Below are positions 1-7,730 of a DNA stretch of 36,038 nt, piece after piece. Under the pieces are notes generated by a model that did not search any database, was not told where the DNA came from, and saw only the letters and a program-made list of their open reading frames with translations. Positions within the stretch are counted from its first letter, which is position 1. Each line of letters begins with the position of its first letter. This DNA comes from Lachnospiraceae bacterium (GTDB lineage Bacteria > Bacillota > Clostridia > Lachnospirales > Lachnospiraceae): contig VSOB01000012.1 of assembly GCA_009774625.1 (NCBI GenBank), forward strand, positions 1 through 36,038. The letters run 5' to 3'. The position numbers were made by a program, and so were the translations under genes.

Positions 1-110
1 ATACTAGTCAGATCCTGCACCGACTGGGGAATATGCTTAAATCTTGCATTGAATTATTCTTTTTTCTCGTAGGCATTGGCCCCGCACAATATCATCCGAT
101 TTTCAGACAT
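1..110 (-). pseudogene. Broken small conserved gene (DUF6145-like), cut by window edge
   Basis: Reading leftward, an ATG at 110-108 overlaps the last codons of birA (stop 105-103) and opens a frame beginning MSENRMILCGANAYEKKE. It then meets an in-frame TAA at 56-54. The same frame resumes directly with FNARFKHIPQSVQDLTS and stays open to the window edge. From memory, a small Lachnospiraceae family (DUF6145) begins MSEN..LCGAN.YE.KYYFN....P.S..D, so both halves appear to belong to one protein, with a stop where a Tyr codon usually stands. The frame is the same on both sides, so this is a nonsense change rather than an indel. Function is unknown and most of the gene lies outside the window. 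The family name is recalled, not checked. Confidence 0.5.
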
Positions 111-1089
111 AACCATACAACCCTCTTACAGACACTTCCCCGGCATACACCCGGATCACGTTTCCGTCCTCTTTTTCCACCAGCAGTTCACCGTCTGCGT
201 TCATGCCTCTGGAAATGCCTGTAAATTCCCCCTGTGGATCCAGTACACGCACTTCCTTATCCCTGCTGACCAGATGCGCGTTATAATCCTCCAGAATCCC
301 TGTCAGATCCTCTGTCTTAAGAAACTGTTCATAATCCTGCTCAAACCGCAGCAAAACCTCTGCGATCAGACTGCTCCGGTTCACCTGCTGACCGGATTCC
401 AGATACAGAGAGGTGGCCATATCCCGGATCTCCTCCGGGAAGGAGGTGATATTCACATTGATACCGATTCCCACCACCACATAGTGAATGCTGTCCTGCT
501 CCACACTCAGACTCATTTCTGTCAGGATGCCCACAATCTTTTTGCCATGTATCACTATATCGTTGGGCCATTTGATGCCCGCAGGCAGACCAGTCACATG
601 TTCTATGGCTCCCGCCACACTGTGGGCCGCCAGAAGTGTCAGCATGGAGGCTTTATCCGGCGCAAATCCGGGTTTGATAATAAACGTCACCGATACCATC
701 ATCCCCGGACTCTGCTGCCAGCTCCGCCCCCGTCTGCCTTTCCCCGCCGTCTGCATATCCGCCGCCACCAGCGTCCCTTCCGGGGCGCCTTCCTCTGCCA
801 GCCGTTTGGCCTGGGTATTGGTAGAGTCCGTTTCCCTGAAATAAATCACCCTGCGTCCCAGCCATTTTGTTTTCATACGGCTGAGCAGTTCGCTTTCCGA
901 CAGGATATCCGGCGCACCTTCCAGCCGGTAGCCTCTCCTGGGCACAGAAGCAATGATATAGCCTTCTTCCTTCAGCCCGTTTATCACTTTCCAGACCGCT
1001 GTACGGGAAACCCCGAACTGATCGCACAGCTCCTGCCCCGATACATAGCCGTCTCTTTCTCTGAGCATTGTCAAAATTTCCGTTTTCAC
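103..1089 (-). CDS. birA: Bifunctional biotin-protein ligase / biotin operon repressor
   Basis: 328 residues. It activates biotin with ATP to biotinyl-5'-AMP and transfers it to the lysine of carboxylase biotin carriers; the N-terminal helix-turn-helix lets it act as a biotin-responsive repressor. Visible features are a wHTH (about residues 1-60, YVSGQELCDQFGVSRTAVWK), the GKGRRGRSW nucleotide/biotin loop, the KWPNDI segment, GIGINVN, and a C-terminal SH3-like cap. The length fits the bifunctional class rather than the short monofunctional class. The start is GTG at 1089, which overlaps the argF stop by four bases (GTGA), so the two are translationally coupled. It is the last intact gene of the nfeD-stomatin-argF-birA run. 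No biotin genes are nearby, so any repressed targets lie outside the window. Confidence 0.95.
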   Translation of the reverse strand: MKTEILTMLRERDGYVSGQELCDQFGVSRTAVWKVINGLKEEGYIIASVPRRGYRLEGAPDILSESELLSRMKTKWLGRRVIYFRETDSTNTQAKRLAEEGAPEGTLVAADMQTAGKGRRGRSWQQSPGMMVSVTFIIKPGFAPDKASMLTLLAAHSVAGAIEHVTGLPAGIKWPNDIVIHGKKIVGILTEMSLSVEQDSIHYVVVGIGINVNITSFPEEIRDMATSLYLESGQQVNRSSLIAEVLLRFEQDYEQFLKTEDLTGILEDYNAHLVSRDKEVRVLDPQGEFTGISRGMNADGELLVEKEDGNVIRVYAGEVSVRGLYGYV

Positions 1090-2081
1090 ACTTCTGCTCC
1101 CAGTGTAGCCGCCATCACAGCCTTGATGGTATGCATCCGGTTTTCCGCCTCATCAAATACCACCGACTGTGGAGATTCAAAGACCTCATCTGTCACTTCC
1201 ATCTCGGTTATGCCGAAACGAGCTCCCATCTCTTTTCCGATTTTTGTCTTAAGATCATGAAAAGCAGGCAGACAATGAAGGAAAATTGCCCCTTCTTTTG
1301 CTGCTTTCATCAGTTCCCGGTTTACCTGATAGGGGGACAGCTCCCGGATCCGCTCTTCCCATACCTCATCCGGCTCTCCCATAGAAACCCACACATCCGT
1401 GCAGATCACATCCGCGCCCGCAGCAGCCTCTTTCGGACTGCTGCTCAGTGTAATGGACCCGCCGTTTTTTTTCGCAATCTCCCGGCAGGTTTTCACCAGT
1501 GCACCGTCCGGAAAATAAGCCCTGGGTGCGCAGGCCGTAAAGTGCATCCCCAGCTTGGCACAGACCACCATATAAGAATTGCCCATATTGAACCGGGCAT
1601 CTCCCAGATATACCAGCCGGACACCGGAAAGTCTGCCCAGATGTTCCCGGATCGTCAGCATATCCGCCAGCATCTGCGTAGGATGAAACGCATCCGTCAG
1701 TCCGTTCCAGACCGGAACACCGGCATAAGAAGCCAGCTCTTCCACAATTTCCTGTCCAAAACCCCGGTATTCGATGCCTTCGTACATCCGTCCCAGCACC
1801 CTTGCCGTATCAGCAATGCTTTCTTTCTTACCGATCTGAGAGCCGGAGGGGTCCAGATATGTAGTCCCCATCCCCAGATCATGCGCTGCCACCTCAAACG
1901 CACACCGTGTTCTCGTACTGGTCTTTTCAAAAATCAGCGCCACATTCCTGCCCCGCAGGCAGTCCACAGGAATCCCCCGCTTCTTTTTATCCTTTAGCTC
2001 CGCCGCCAGATCCAGCAGGTATAAAATCTCCTCCGGTGTATAATCCAGCAGTTTTAAAAAATGTCGTCCCTTTAAATTCAT
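1086..2081 (-). CDS. argF: Ornithine carbamoyltransferase
   Basis: 331 residues, normal for the family. It condenses carbamoyl phosphate with ornithine to citrulline in cytosolic arginine synthesis. The carbamoyl-phosphate loop STRTR is at residues 55-59, HPTQ at 133-136, the ornithine-binding region DVWVSMG at 229-235, and the catalytic HCLP at 269-272. SMG and HCLP distinguish it from aspartate carbamoyltransferase. An AAGGAAG ribosome binding site precedes the ATG at 2081. It lies 26 bp after the stomatin gene and overlaps birA, so it is probably read from the nfeD promoter. No other arginine genes and no arginine deiminase genes are nearby. The anabolic role is therefore the default, but a catabolic (arcB) role cannot be excluded from sequence alone. 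Confidence 0.95.
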   Translation of the reverse strand: MNLKGRHFLKLLDYTPEEILYLLDLAAELKDKKKRGIPVDCLRGRNVALIFEKTSTRTRCAFEVAAHDLGMGTTYLDPSGSQIGKKESIADTARVLGRMYEGIEYRGFGQEIVEELASYAGVPVWNGLTDAFHPTQMLADMLTIREHLGRLSGVRLVYLGDARFNMGNSYMVVCAKLGMHFTACAPRAYFPDGALVKTCREIAKKNGGSITLSSSPKEAAAGADVICTDVWVSMGEPDEVWEERIRELSPYQVNRELMKAAKEGAIFLHCLPAFHDLKTKIGKEMGARFGITEMEVTDEVFESPQSVVFDEAENRMHTIKAVMAATLGAEV

Positions 2082-2107
2082 CTGTCAACTTCCTTACTAT
2101 GAATCCG

Positions 2108-3028
2108 TTACTGCCCTATAAACTCCTTTACCGAAGAAGCCAGTCCTGCAATCCCCTGGATCTCGGAAGGAATGATAATCTTTGTTGCCCGTCCGTCAGC
2201 CGCCTTTTCAAATGCCTCCAGGCTCTTTAGCCGGATCACCGCCTCGTCCGCGCCTGCTTCTCTGATAAAACGCAGACCGTCAGCCGTAGCCTTCTGTACT
2301 TTCAGAATTGCTTCCGCTTCACCTTCTGCCTCACGGATCATCTTTTCTTTCTGTGCTTCCGCACGCAGGATTGCAGACTGTTTCTCTGCCTCAGCCTCCA
2401 GGATTGCAGACTCCTTCTTACCTTCCGCCACCAGCACTGTGGACTTCTTTTCTCCTTCTGCACGCAGGATCGCTTCACGACGCTCCCGCTCTGCCTTCAT
2501 CTGTTTTTCCATTGCGTCACGGATTGCCGCCGGAGGAATGATGTTTTTCAGCTCCACACGGTTTACCTTGATGCCCCAGGGGTCTGTTGCGATATCCAGG
2601 GATGAACGCATCTTGGTATTAATCACCTCTCTGGAAGTCAGTGTCTGATCCAGCTCCATCTCACCGATCACATTACGCAGTGTGGTAGCCGTCAGATTTT
2701 CAATGGCCATAATCGGGTTTTCCACGCCATAGGCAAACAGCTTGGGATCCGTGATCTGAAAAAATACCACCGTATCAATCTGCATGGTTACGTTATCCTT
2801 GGTAATCACCGGCTGCGGTGCAAAATCCACAACCTGCTCCTTCAGGATAACTTTTTTGGCTACCTTATCAATAAAAGGAACCTTGAAGTGAATCCCAACT
2901 GCCCAAGTTCCCTGATAAGCGCCCAGACGCTCTACCACATACGCATTGGCCTGCGGCACAATACGGATGCAGGAAGCTGCGATCCAAAGAACAATCAGAA
3001 ATAAAATCAATACGATAATAGCACCCAT
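2108..3028 (-). CDS. SPFH/Band 7 (stomatin/prohibitin-like) membrane protein
   Basis: 306 residues from the ATG at 3028, chosen because GAGGAGAGTTAAC precedes it and it sits one base after the NfeD stop. An N-terminal membrane segment (about residues 2-20) is followed by a Band 7/SPFH domain (about 22-190, with VPQANAYVVERLGAYQGTW near its start). An Ala/Glu/Arg/Lys-rich coiled coil follows (about 180-250, repeated AEGEKKS-type segments), then a short hydrophobic tail. Proteins of this class oligomerise on membranes and organise lipid microdomains; partners include NfeD proteins and FtsH-like proteases. The NfeD gene directly upstream is the typical partner arrangement. The link with argF and birA downstream is positional only. 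Confidence 0.93.
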   Translation of the reverse strand: MGAIIVLILFLIVLWIAASCIRIVPQANAYVVERLGAYQGTWAVGIHFKVPFIDKVAKKVILKEQVVDFAPQPVITKDNVTMQIDTVVFFQITDPKLFAYGVENPIMAIENLTATTLRNVIGEMELDQTLTSREVINTKMRSSLDIATDPWGIKVNRVELKNIIPPAAIRDAMEKQMKAERERREAILRAEGEKKSTVLVAEGKKESAILEAEAEKQSAILRAEAQKEKMIREAEGEAEAILKVQKATADGLRFIREAGADEAVIRLKSLEAFEKAADGRATKIIIPSEIQGIAGLASSVKEFIGQ

Positions 3029-3029
3029 G

Positions 3030-3485
3030 TTAACTCTCCTCTTTTCTTTCTTTAACAATCAGTTTCACACCCTGTATGGCTGTTATTTCCACCACTGCGC
3101 CCACCGGAAACTTCACAGATTCCTCCATTGCCCTCGCGCTCCATTCCTGGCCGCTTACCATGATCTGCCCGGTTCCCTGCAGATTATCTATACCGCTGAT
3201 TACAATTGCCTGCTTCCCGATCAGACTTTCCGCATTGGTTTTGATCCTGTCCTTATTAAAGTACTTCACCGCAACGGGTCTGGTAAAAAAGAGCAGTACA
3301 AGGGATACAAGAATAAAAAATGTATTCTGCATCCACAGCGGAAGATTCAAAAGCGCCGCCACTGTCGCCGCCAGTGCACCGATTGCAAACCATATGGAAG
3401 TCAGACCCAGCGTAGCAATCTCGATAGCCAGGCAGGCCACAAGGACAATCAGCCAGACAACTGCCATATTCCAGTTAAATAACAC
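3030..3485 (-). CDS. NfeD-like membrane protein (OB-fold), SPFH partner
   Basis: 151 residues from a GTG at 3485. The start was chosen because GGGGAG lies seven bases upstream and because a promoter -10 box at 3520-3525 rules out the ATGs further upstream. The first 90 residues hold closely packed hydrophobic segments (MAVVWLIVLVACLAIEIATLGL; ALAATVAALL; FFILVSLVLLFF). The C-terminal 60 residues form an OB-fold typical of NfeD (GKQAIVISGIDN...GQIMVSGQEWSARA...VGAVVEITAIQGVKLIVK). This is the short type without the ClpP-like protease domain. Short NfeD proteins are encoded beside and bind SPFH proteins, consistent with the stomatin gene one base downstream. It is inferred to be in the cytoplasmic membrane. 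Confidence 0.9.
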   Translation of the reverse strand: MLFNWNMAVVWLIVLVACLAIEIATLGLTSIWFAIGALAATVAALLNLPLWMQNTFFILVSLVLLFFTRPVAVKYFNKDRIKTNAESLIGKQAIVISGIDNLQGTGQIMVSGQEWSARAMEESVKFPVGAVVEITAIQGVKLIVKERKEES

Positions 3486-3519
3486 ATAGCATCTCCCCTT
3501 TCTTTCAATATGCATTTTC

Positions 3520-3548
3520 ATCTTACTATAGAAATTCTTTTCATTCAA
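3520..3548 (-). promoter_or_regulatory. Promoter of nfeD-stomatin-argF-birA operon
   Basis: On the minus strand TTGAAT (3548-3543), a 17-bp spacer and TAAGAT (3525-3520) form a SigA-type promoter with a predicted start near 3513, about 28 bases before the GTG of nfeD. It is the only convincing promoter for the four-gene run. Confidence 0.6.
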
Positions 3549-3616
3549 GTAAAAGCGTGGGAATCCCATATATTTCTGTCCTGCTCATACTGAACGGCCT
3601 TACAAAGCCGTAGCAC

Positions 3617-3660
3617 AAAAAAGGATATTCCTCCGGCCGCGCCTTTGCAATATCCTTCTT
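3617..3660 (-). terminator. Intrinsic terminator after SleB-type hydrolase gene
   Basis: On the minus strand AAGGATATT (3657-3649) pairs with AATATCCTT (3629-3621) and is followed by a run of six T. It lies about 75 bases after the stop of the wall hydrolase gene. Between it and the nfeD promoter there is a further small inverted repeat (ACGGC/GCCGT near 3595-3612) without a T tract. Confidence 0.75.
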
Positions 3661-3733
3661 CTTTCATATTACTTCTTTATCACTTTGTCTTTTCTTTCTA
3701 TATTATTACAATTATATTACTATATTTTCTGCA

Positions 3734-4882
3734 TTACCAGAATACATGGTTGCCGATGACCAGTCCGTCATGGTTGCCTGCTCTTCTGAAATGGGTGGCG
3801 CCGCCCACATTGGACGCACCTGCAATGGCTTCCCGCGCTGCCTGAATGCAGCTTTCCTGGATGCCGCCCGACTCCAGCCGTTTGGCTACCTTACCGTTAC
3901 CGGCAGGCGTAAACTGTCCTGATGCATAGATCACACCCTGTATGGTGTTCGGATAACCGCCGCTGCGTACACGGTTCATAACTACCGCACCCACTGCCAG
4001 CTTGCCTTCATAAGGCTGGTTGCCTGCTTCACACTGTATCAGCGCCGCCAGGAGCATATCATCAGAGGCATTCACCGGAACCGCGCCGCGGTTTTCTGTC
4101 AGCTTTGCCTTAGCCTCATCAGCCTTGCGCTTCTCTTCCAGTTCTTTTTCTTCTCTTTTTTTGATTTCTTCCATAGTTTCGCCGGAATCAATGACAAACT
4201 TTATCTTGATATATTCTGCGGACACATATCCGATATCTCCCTGCCATTCCACACTGACCCACTCATCATTGATGATATCCAGCGCCTTCATTTCTTCATT
4301 TTTTCCGACCAAACCCCATACGCCTGCATCGGACTGGGGTTCCTTTCTGATCCGAAGCGTATCCGCCTCAATCGTCGCAATCAGATTGCCCAGATCTTCG
4401 GCCATGTTCTCCGCTTCTTCTCCGAACAGGAGATATTCATCCTTTGTCCAGCCTGTTACATTTCCGGATCTTAACTTCGTCCAACCGTTACGCCTTTCCA
4501 ATATCTCACCGCCGCAGTCACTGTACAGCTTGCCGACCTTTTCAGAGTCCTCGCTCGCCTCTTTTCTTACATTCACTGCGTTTTCCACATTTGCCATAAC
4601 CAGGTTGGACTCCTCGGCGTCGTCCTCTTCCGGCGCCTCCTTGTCCTTGTCTTTGTCCGCTCCCGCATTTTTTTCCACATCCCGTGAAACTGATGCGACC
4701 TCCGAATTACCCTTTTCTTCCACTGTCAAATCGGCATCCAGTATTGCAGCCGCGCCAACATTCAGCGAGTGCAGGCTATCTGTATTGCCGGCAACAGCAG
4801 CTATCTGCAACAAACCAAATGCAGCAACTCCCATAAGGATACCGGACAGGTGATGTAGCAGCCTTCTGCCCCTTGTTTTCAT
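3734..4882 (-). CDS. Secreted SH3-SH3-SleB/CwlJ-type cell wall hydrolase
   Basis: 382 residues from the ATG at 4882, chosen for GGAGGG four bases upstream. A signal peptide or anchor (about 1-32, RRLLHHLSGILMGVAAFGLLQIAAVAG) is followed by an acidic low-complexity linker. Two bacterial SH3 domains come next (about 95-145 with NVRKEAS...GWTKLRSG; about 165-225 with LRIRKEPQSDAG...GYVSAEYIKI), then a charged coiled stretch. The C-terminal hydrolase_2 (SleB/CwlJ) domain has LLAALIQCEAGNQPYEGK, AVGAVVMNRV and THFRRAG. SleB relatives are lytic transglycosylases of spore cortex, but the same domain with SH3 modules also acts on vegetative walls; which applies here is not visible. The gene is monocistronic, with its own promoter, leader hairpin and terminator. 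Confidence 0.9.
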   Translation of the reverse strand: MKTRGRRLLHHLSGILMGVAAFGLLQIAAVAGNTDSLHSLNVGAAAILDADLTVEEKGNSEVASVSRDVEKNAGADKDKDKEAPEEDDAEESNLVMANVENAVNVRKEASEDSEKVGKLYSDCGGEILERRNGWTKLRSGNVTGWTKDEYLLFGEEAENMAEDLGNLIATIEADTLRIRKEPQSDAGVWGLVGKNEEMKALDIINDEWVSVEWQGDIGYVSAEYIKIKFVIDSGETMEEIKKREEKELEEKRKADEAKAKLTENRGAVPVNASDDMLLAALIQCEAGNQPYEGKLAVGAVVMNRVRSGGYPNTIQGVIYASGQFTPAGNGKVAKRLESGGIQESCIQAAREAIAGASNVGGATHFRRAGNHDGLVIGNHVFW

Positions 4883-4901
4883 AATTCCCTCCAAAATGTT
4901 A

Positions 4902-4939
4902 TTAACAAATTTATGATGAAAATATTACAAATTTGTTAA
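4902..4939 (-). promoter_or_regulatory. AT-only 11-bp inverted repeat in leader of wall hydrolase gene
   Basis: TTAACAAATTT (4902-4912) and AAATTTGTTAA (4929-4939) are perfect inverted repeats around a 16-base loop. They lie between the predicted transcription start (about 4944) and the ribosome binding site. It may be an operator or an mRNA stem; nothing in the sequence decides between them. Confidence 0.45.
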
Positions 4940-4950
4940 TCATTTTTTAA

Positions 4951-4979
4951 ATCATATCAAATAAATGACACATTGTCAA
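4951..4979 (-). promoter_or_regulatory. Strong SigA-type promoter of wall hydrolase gene
   Basis: The minus strand has a perfect -35 box TTGACA (4979-4974), a 17-bp spacer and TATGAT (4956-4951). The predicted start is near 4944, with a 60-base leader. The region 4980-5044 towards proC is very AT-rich and holds a weak A/T hairpin (5014-5024 with 5039-5049) immediately after the proC stop. That hairpin may help end the upstream transcript, but it has no clean T tract. Confidence 0.75.
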
Positions 4980-5044
4980 GTTTTAACATTTTAGGAGAAT
5001 TTTATTCCATATTTTTGATATTTTTTCCTGAAACATTTAAAATA

Positions 5045-5839
5045 TCAAAGCTGCTTTGCCCGTTCCACACACGCATCCACCGCATCCATCACCGCACCGC
5101 GGATGCCTGCCCGTTCCAGTGCCCGGACTCCTTGAATGGTGGTGCCGCCCGGCGAACAGACCATATCCTTCAGGGTGCCCGGATGTCTGCCCGTTTCCAG
5201 CAGCAGTCTGGCACTGCCCAGCATAGCCTGCGCTGCCGCCTGTATGGATTCTTCCCGTGTCATGCCTGCCGCCACACCGCCGTCTGCCAGCGCTTCCAGA
5301 AACAGAAACGCGAAAGCCGGTGAGCTGCCCGCCACGGCCGAAAAAGCATCCATACGGGATTCGGGAATCAGGCAGGTCCTGCCGAAACTTCCCATCAGCT
5401 GCAGCACATATGCCTTTTCTTCTTCGCTCACAGACTGATTGGGACATACGGCGGTGCACCCCTCACCCACCAGGGCCGGTGTATTGGGCATGCAGCGCAC
5501 CAGCCGGATGGGTCTGCCAAAGGATTTTTCATACCAGTCAATGGATTTTCCGGCTGCAACGGTGACCAACAGCGTTTCTTCCCGTACGTCATCCCTGATC
5601 TCTCCGATGACCGTTTCCAGAAACTGCGGCTTTACGGCAAGAATCAGCACTTGTGCATTTCCTGCCACTGCCCGGTTGTCTCTGGTGGTTTTGATCCCGT
5701 ATTTCTCTGCCATCCGTCTGACGGTCTGCTCAGTGGCTGCGGAACCTGTAATCTCTTCTTTTGTTACAATTTCTTTTTTCAGCATGCCGCCGATTACCGC
5801 ATCCGCCATGTTGCCCAGTCCGATGATTCCGATTTTCAT
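5045..5839 (-). CDS. proC: Pyrroline-5-carboxylate reductase
   Basis: 264 residues, normal length. It performs the last step of proline synthesis, the NAD(P)H-dependent reduction of 1-pyrroline-5-carboxylate. The Rossmann start MKIGIIGLGNMADAVIGG, LILAVKPQ, the RCMPNTPALVGEG segment, and the C-terminal helical signature with GSSPAFAF and SPGGTTIQGV are all present. Its ATG overlaps the stop of the upstream methyltransferase gene by four bases (ATGA), so it is translationally coupled to it. It is the last gene of the pfkA-trmH-proC run. Confidence 0.95.
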   Translation of the reverse strand: MKIGIIGLGNMADAVIGGMLKKEIVTKEEITGSAATEQTVRRMAEKYGIKTTRDNRAVAGNAQVLILAVKPQFLETVIGEIRDDVREETLLVTVAAGKSIDWYEKSFGRPIRLVRCMPNTPALVGEGCTAVCPNQSVSEEEKAYVLQLMGSFGRTCLIPESRMDAFSAVAGSSPAFAFLFLEALADGGVAAGMTREESIQAAAQAMLGSARLLLETGRHPGTLKDMVCSPGGTTIQGVRALERAGIRGAVMDAVDACVERAKQL

Positions 5840-6645
5840 TTCGATTTCCTCCTTTGCCGTGCCGCTTCATACATCAGAAGGGCGGCTGCAATCCCTGCAT
5901 TCAGAGATTCCACCGCGCCTTTCATGGGAATCTTCATATACTGATCGGCCAGAGCAGCCGTCTCCGGTTTCAGCCCTTTGCTTTCATTGCCGATCAGAAA
6001 TGCGCTGCCGCCTTTGTAGTCACATGCATCATAATCCGTTTCCCCCTGCAGATGTGCCGCAAAGATCCGGATCCCCCTATCCTGCAGCGTTTTGATGGTA
6101 TCTGGCAGGCTTTCCGTATACAGAAAAGGGACACGGTACACCGATCCCATCGTGGAGCGCACCGTTTTGGGATTGCCCATATCCGCCGAATCCGCCGAGA
6201 GGATCACCCCGTCGATGCCTGCACCCTCTCCCGTCCGGAGCATTGTCCCCAGATTGCCGGGGTCCTGTATATTTTCCAGCAAAAGCAGAAGAGGCGCTTC
6301 TTTCTGCAGCAGATCGGAAAGTGTATAATGATATGCTTTCATCACACAGAGAATCCCCTGCGGAGAACAGGTAGCCGAGATCTTGTCAAACACTTCCCGT
6401 GAAACGACTTCTTTCTGTTCCCTGCCAAGTTCTCTGTCCAGCTTTTCCCTGACAGCCGCTTCCAGCTTTTTGTCCGGACAGGAAAAAGATTCGGAAATAT
6501 AGACTTCCCGAATCCGCTCCGTGGGCGCCTCCAGAAACATTTTGATGCCTTCCGCCAGGAAGGCATCCGTTTCCCTGCGCACTTTTGCTTTCTGTTTCAT
6601 CTGCATGACCGCTTTCATCCTTGCATTCCCAGGACTTGTAATCAT
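5836..6645 (-). CDS. TrmH/SpoU-family RNA 2'-O-methyltransferase
   Basis: 269 residues. It transfers methyl from SAM to a ribose 2'-OH of rRNA or tRNA. The N-terminal substrate-binding part (1-100, with SPGNARMKAVMQMKQKAK) is followed by the knotted SPOUT domain. All three family motifs are present: ENIQDPGNLGTMLRT (motif 1), FLIGNESKGL (motif 2) and IPMKGAVESLNAGIAAALL (motif 3). The layout matches RlmB-like 23S rRNA methylases common in Firmicutes, but the target nucleotide cannot be read from sequence. AAGGAG precedes the ATG. It lies 31 bp after pfkA and overlaps proC. Confidence 0.9.
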   Translation of the reverse strand: MITSPGNARMKAVMQMKQKAKVRRETDAFLAEGIKMFLEAPTERIREVYISESFSCPDKKLEAAVREKLDRELGREQKEVVSREVFDKISATCSPQGILCVMKAYHYTLSDLLQKEAPLLLLLENIQDPGNLGTMLRTGEGAGIDGVILSADSADMGNPKTVRSTMGSVYRVPFLYTESLPDTIKTLQDRGIRIFAAHLQGETDYDACDYKGGSAFLIGNESKGLKPETAALADQYMKIPMKGAVESLNAGIAAALLMYEAARQRRKSK

Positions 6646-6676
6646 TGCACAGCTCCTTTTTCTTTCACTTCCGTGA

Positions 6677-7651
6677 TCACAGTGACAATACCTTGCTTAC
6701 ATCAAACTGGAAATCATTGATGTCTTTCTTCATCGCCAGCGCTTCTTCAATATCAAAGTCCAGGAACTTGCCATGCTGATATCCTACCACCCGGTTCGTC
6801 TTGCCTTCACAGAGAATATCTGCCGCATAAGCTCCCATAATGGATGCATAGAACCGGTCTTTGCAGGTAGGACTGCCGCCTCTCTGCATGTAACCCAAGA
6901 TAGTGGCTCTGGTTTCCACACCGGTAGCCGCCTCTATCCTGCGGGCCATTGAAGTGGAATGGCCGATGCCTTCCGCATTGATAATGATATGATGGGTTTT
7001 GCCCTTCTTTCTGTTGCGGATAATATTGTTGATAATTTCCTGCTCATTGTAATCATACCGTTCCGGCAACAGGATATCCTCCGCTCCGTTTGCCACGCCG
7101 CACCAAAGCGCGATATATCCGGCATTTCTGCCCATAACCTCAATGATACTGCAGCGTTCATGAGAGGAAGAAGTATCACGTACCTTGTCAATAGCGTTCA
7201 TAGCCGTATTGACCGCCGTATCAAATCCGATGGTATATTCCGTACAGGCAATATCCAGATCGATGGTCCCCGGCAGACCGATGGTATTGATGCCCTGACG
7301 GGAAAGCGCCTGTGCCCCCCTGTAAGAGCCGTCGCCGCCGATAACGACCAGTCCGTCAATGCCATGCTTTCTGCAGATTTCCGCACCTTTGGCCTGCCCC
7401 TCTTCTGTACGGAATTCGTGGCATCTTGCCGTACCCAATATAGTGCCGCCCCTCTGTATCGTATCCGATACACTCCTGGCCTCCATATCTACGATTTCTT
7501 CGTTTAAAAGCCCCTGATACCCTTTTTTAATCCCCTTTACTTTAACGCCGTTACTGATTGCTTTCCGGACAACTGCACGGATAGCCGCATTCATGCCCGG
7601 CGCATCCCCGCCGCTTGTCAACACACCGATGGTCTTAATCTCTCTTGCCAT
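6677..7651 (-). CDS. pfkA: ATP-dependent 6-phosphofructokinase
   Basis: 324 residues, the standard bacterial length. It phosphorylates fructose-6-phosphate, the committing step of glycolysis. GVLTSGGDAPGMNA at the N-terminus and GGDGSY (Gly rather than Asp at the PPi-discriminating position) point to ATP as donor. The catalytic PGTID.D segment and VMGRNAGYIA are present. The active-site stretch reads TIDLDIACTEYTIGF, whereas the E. coli form is TIDNDI.GTDYTIGF; both catalytic Asp residues are kept, so activity is expected. AAGGAGG precedes the ATG. Its own promoter lies between it and dnaE, and trmH and proC follow closely. Confidence 0.96.
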   Translation of the reverse strand: MAREIKTIGVLTSGGDAPGMNAAIRAVVRKAISNGVKVKGIKKGYQGLLNEEIVDMEARSVSDTIQRGGTILGTARCHEFRTEEGQAKGAEICRKHGIDGLVVIGGDGSYRGAQALSRQGINTIGLPGTIDLDIACTEYTIGFDTAVNTAMNAIDKVRDTSSSHERCSIIEVMGRNAGYIALWCGVANGAEDILLPERYDYNEQEIINNIIRNRKKGKTHHIIINAEGIGHSTSMARRIEAATGVETRATILGYMQRGGSPTCKDRFYASIMGAYAADILCEGKTNRVVGYQHGKFLDFDIEEALAMKKDINDFQFDVSKVLSL

Positions 7652-7687
7652 GCTGGTTCCTCCTTGTGAATTGTAGCGTTTTCCTAC

Positions 7688-7716
7688 ATTCTAAACTGTT
7701 TCTGAATTGATTTCAA
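7688..7716 (-). promoter_or_regulatory. Promoter of pfkA-trmH-proC
   Basis: The minus strand has TTGAAA (7716-7711), a 17-bp spacer and TAGAAT (7693-7688), with a predicted start near 7681. It begins just after the dnaE stop codon, so the glycolysis/proline run can be transcribed independently of dnaE. Confidence 0.65.
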
Positions 7717-7730
7717 TGATTTTCCATACA

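Noticed and set aside
3588..3612. ACGGC/GCCGT hairpin as a second terminator
   Set aside because: No T tract follows on either strand.
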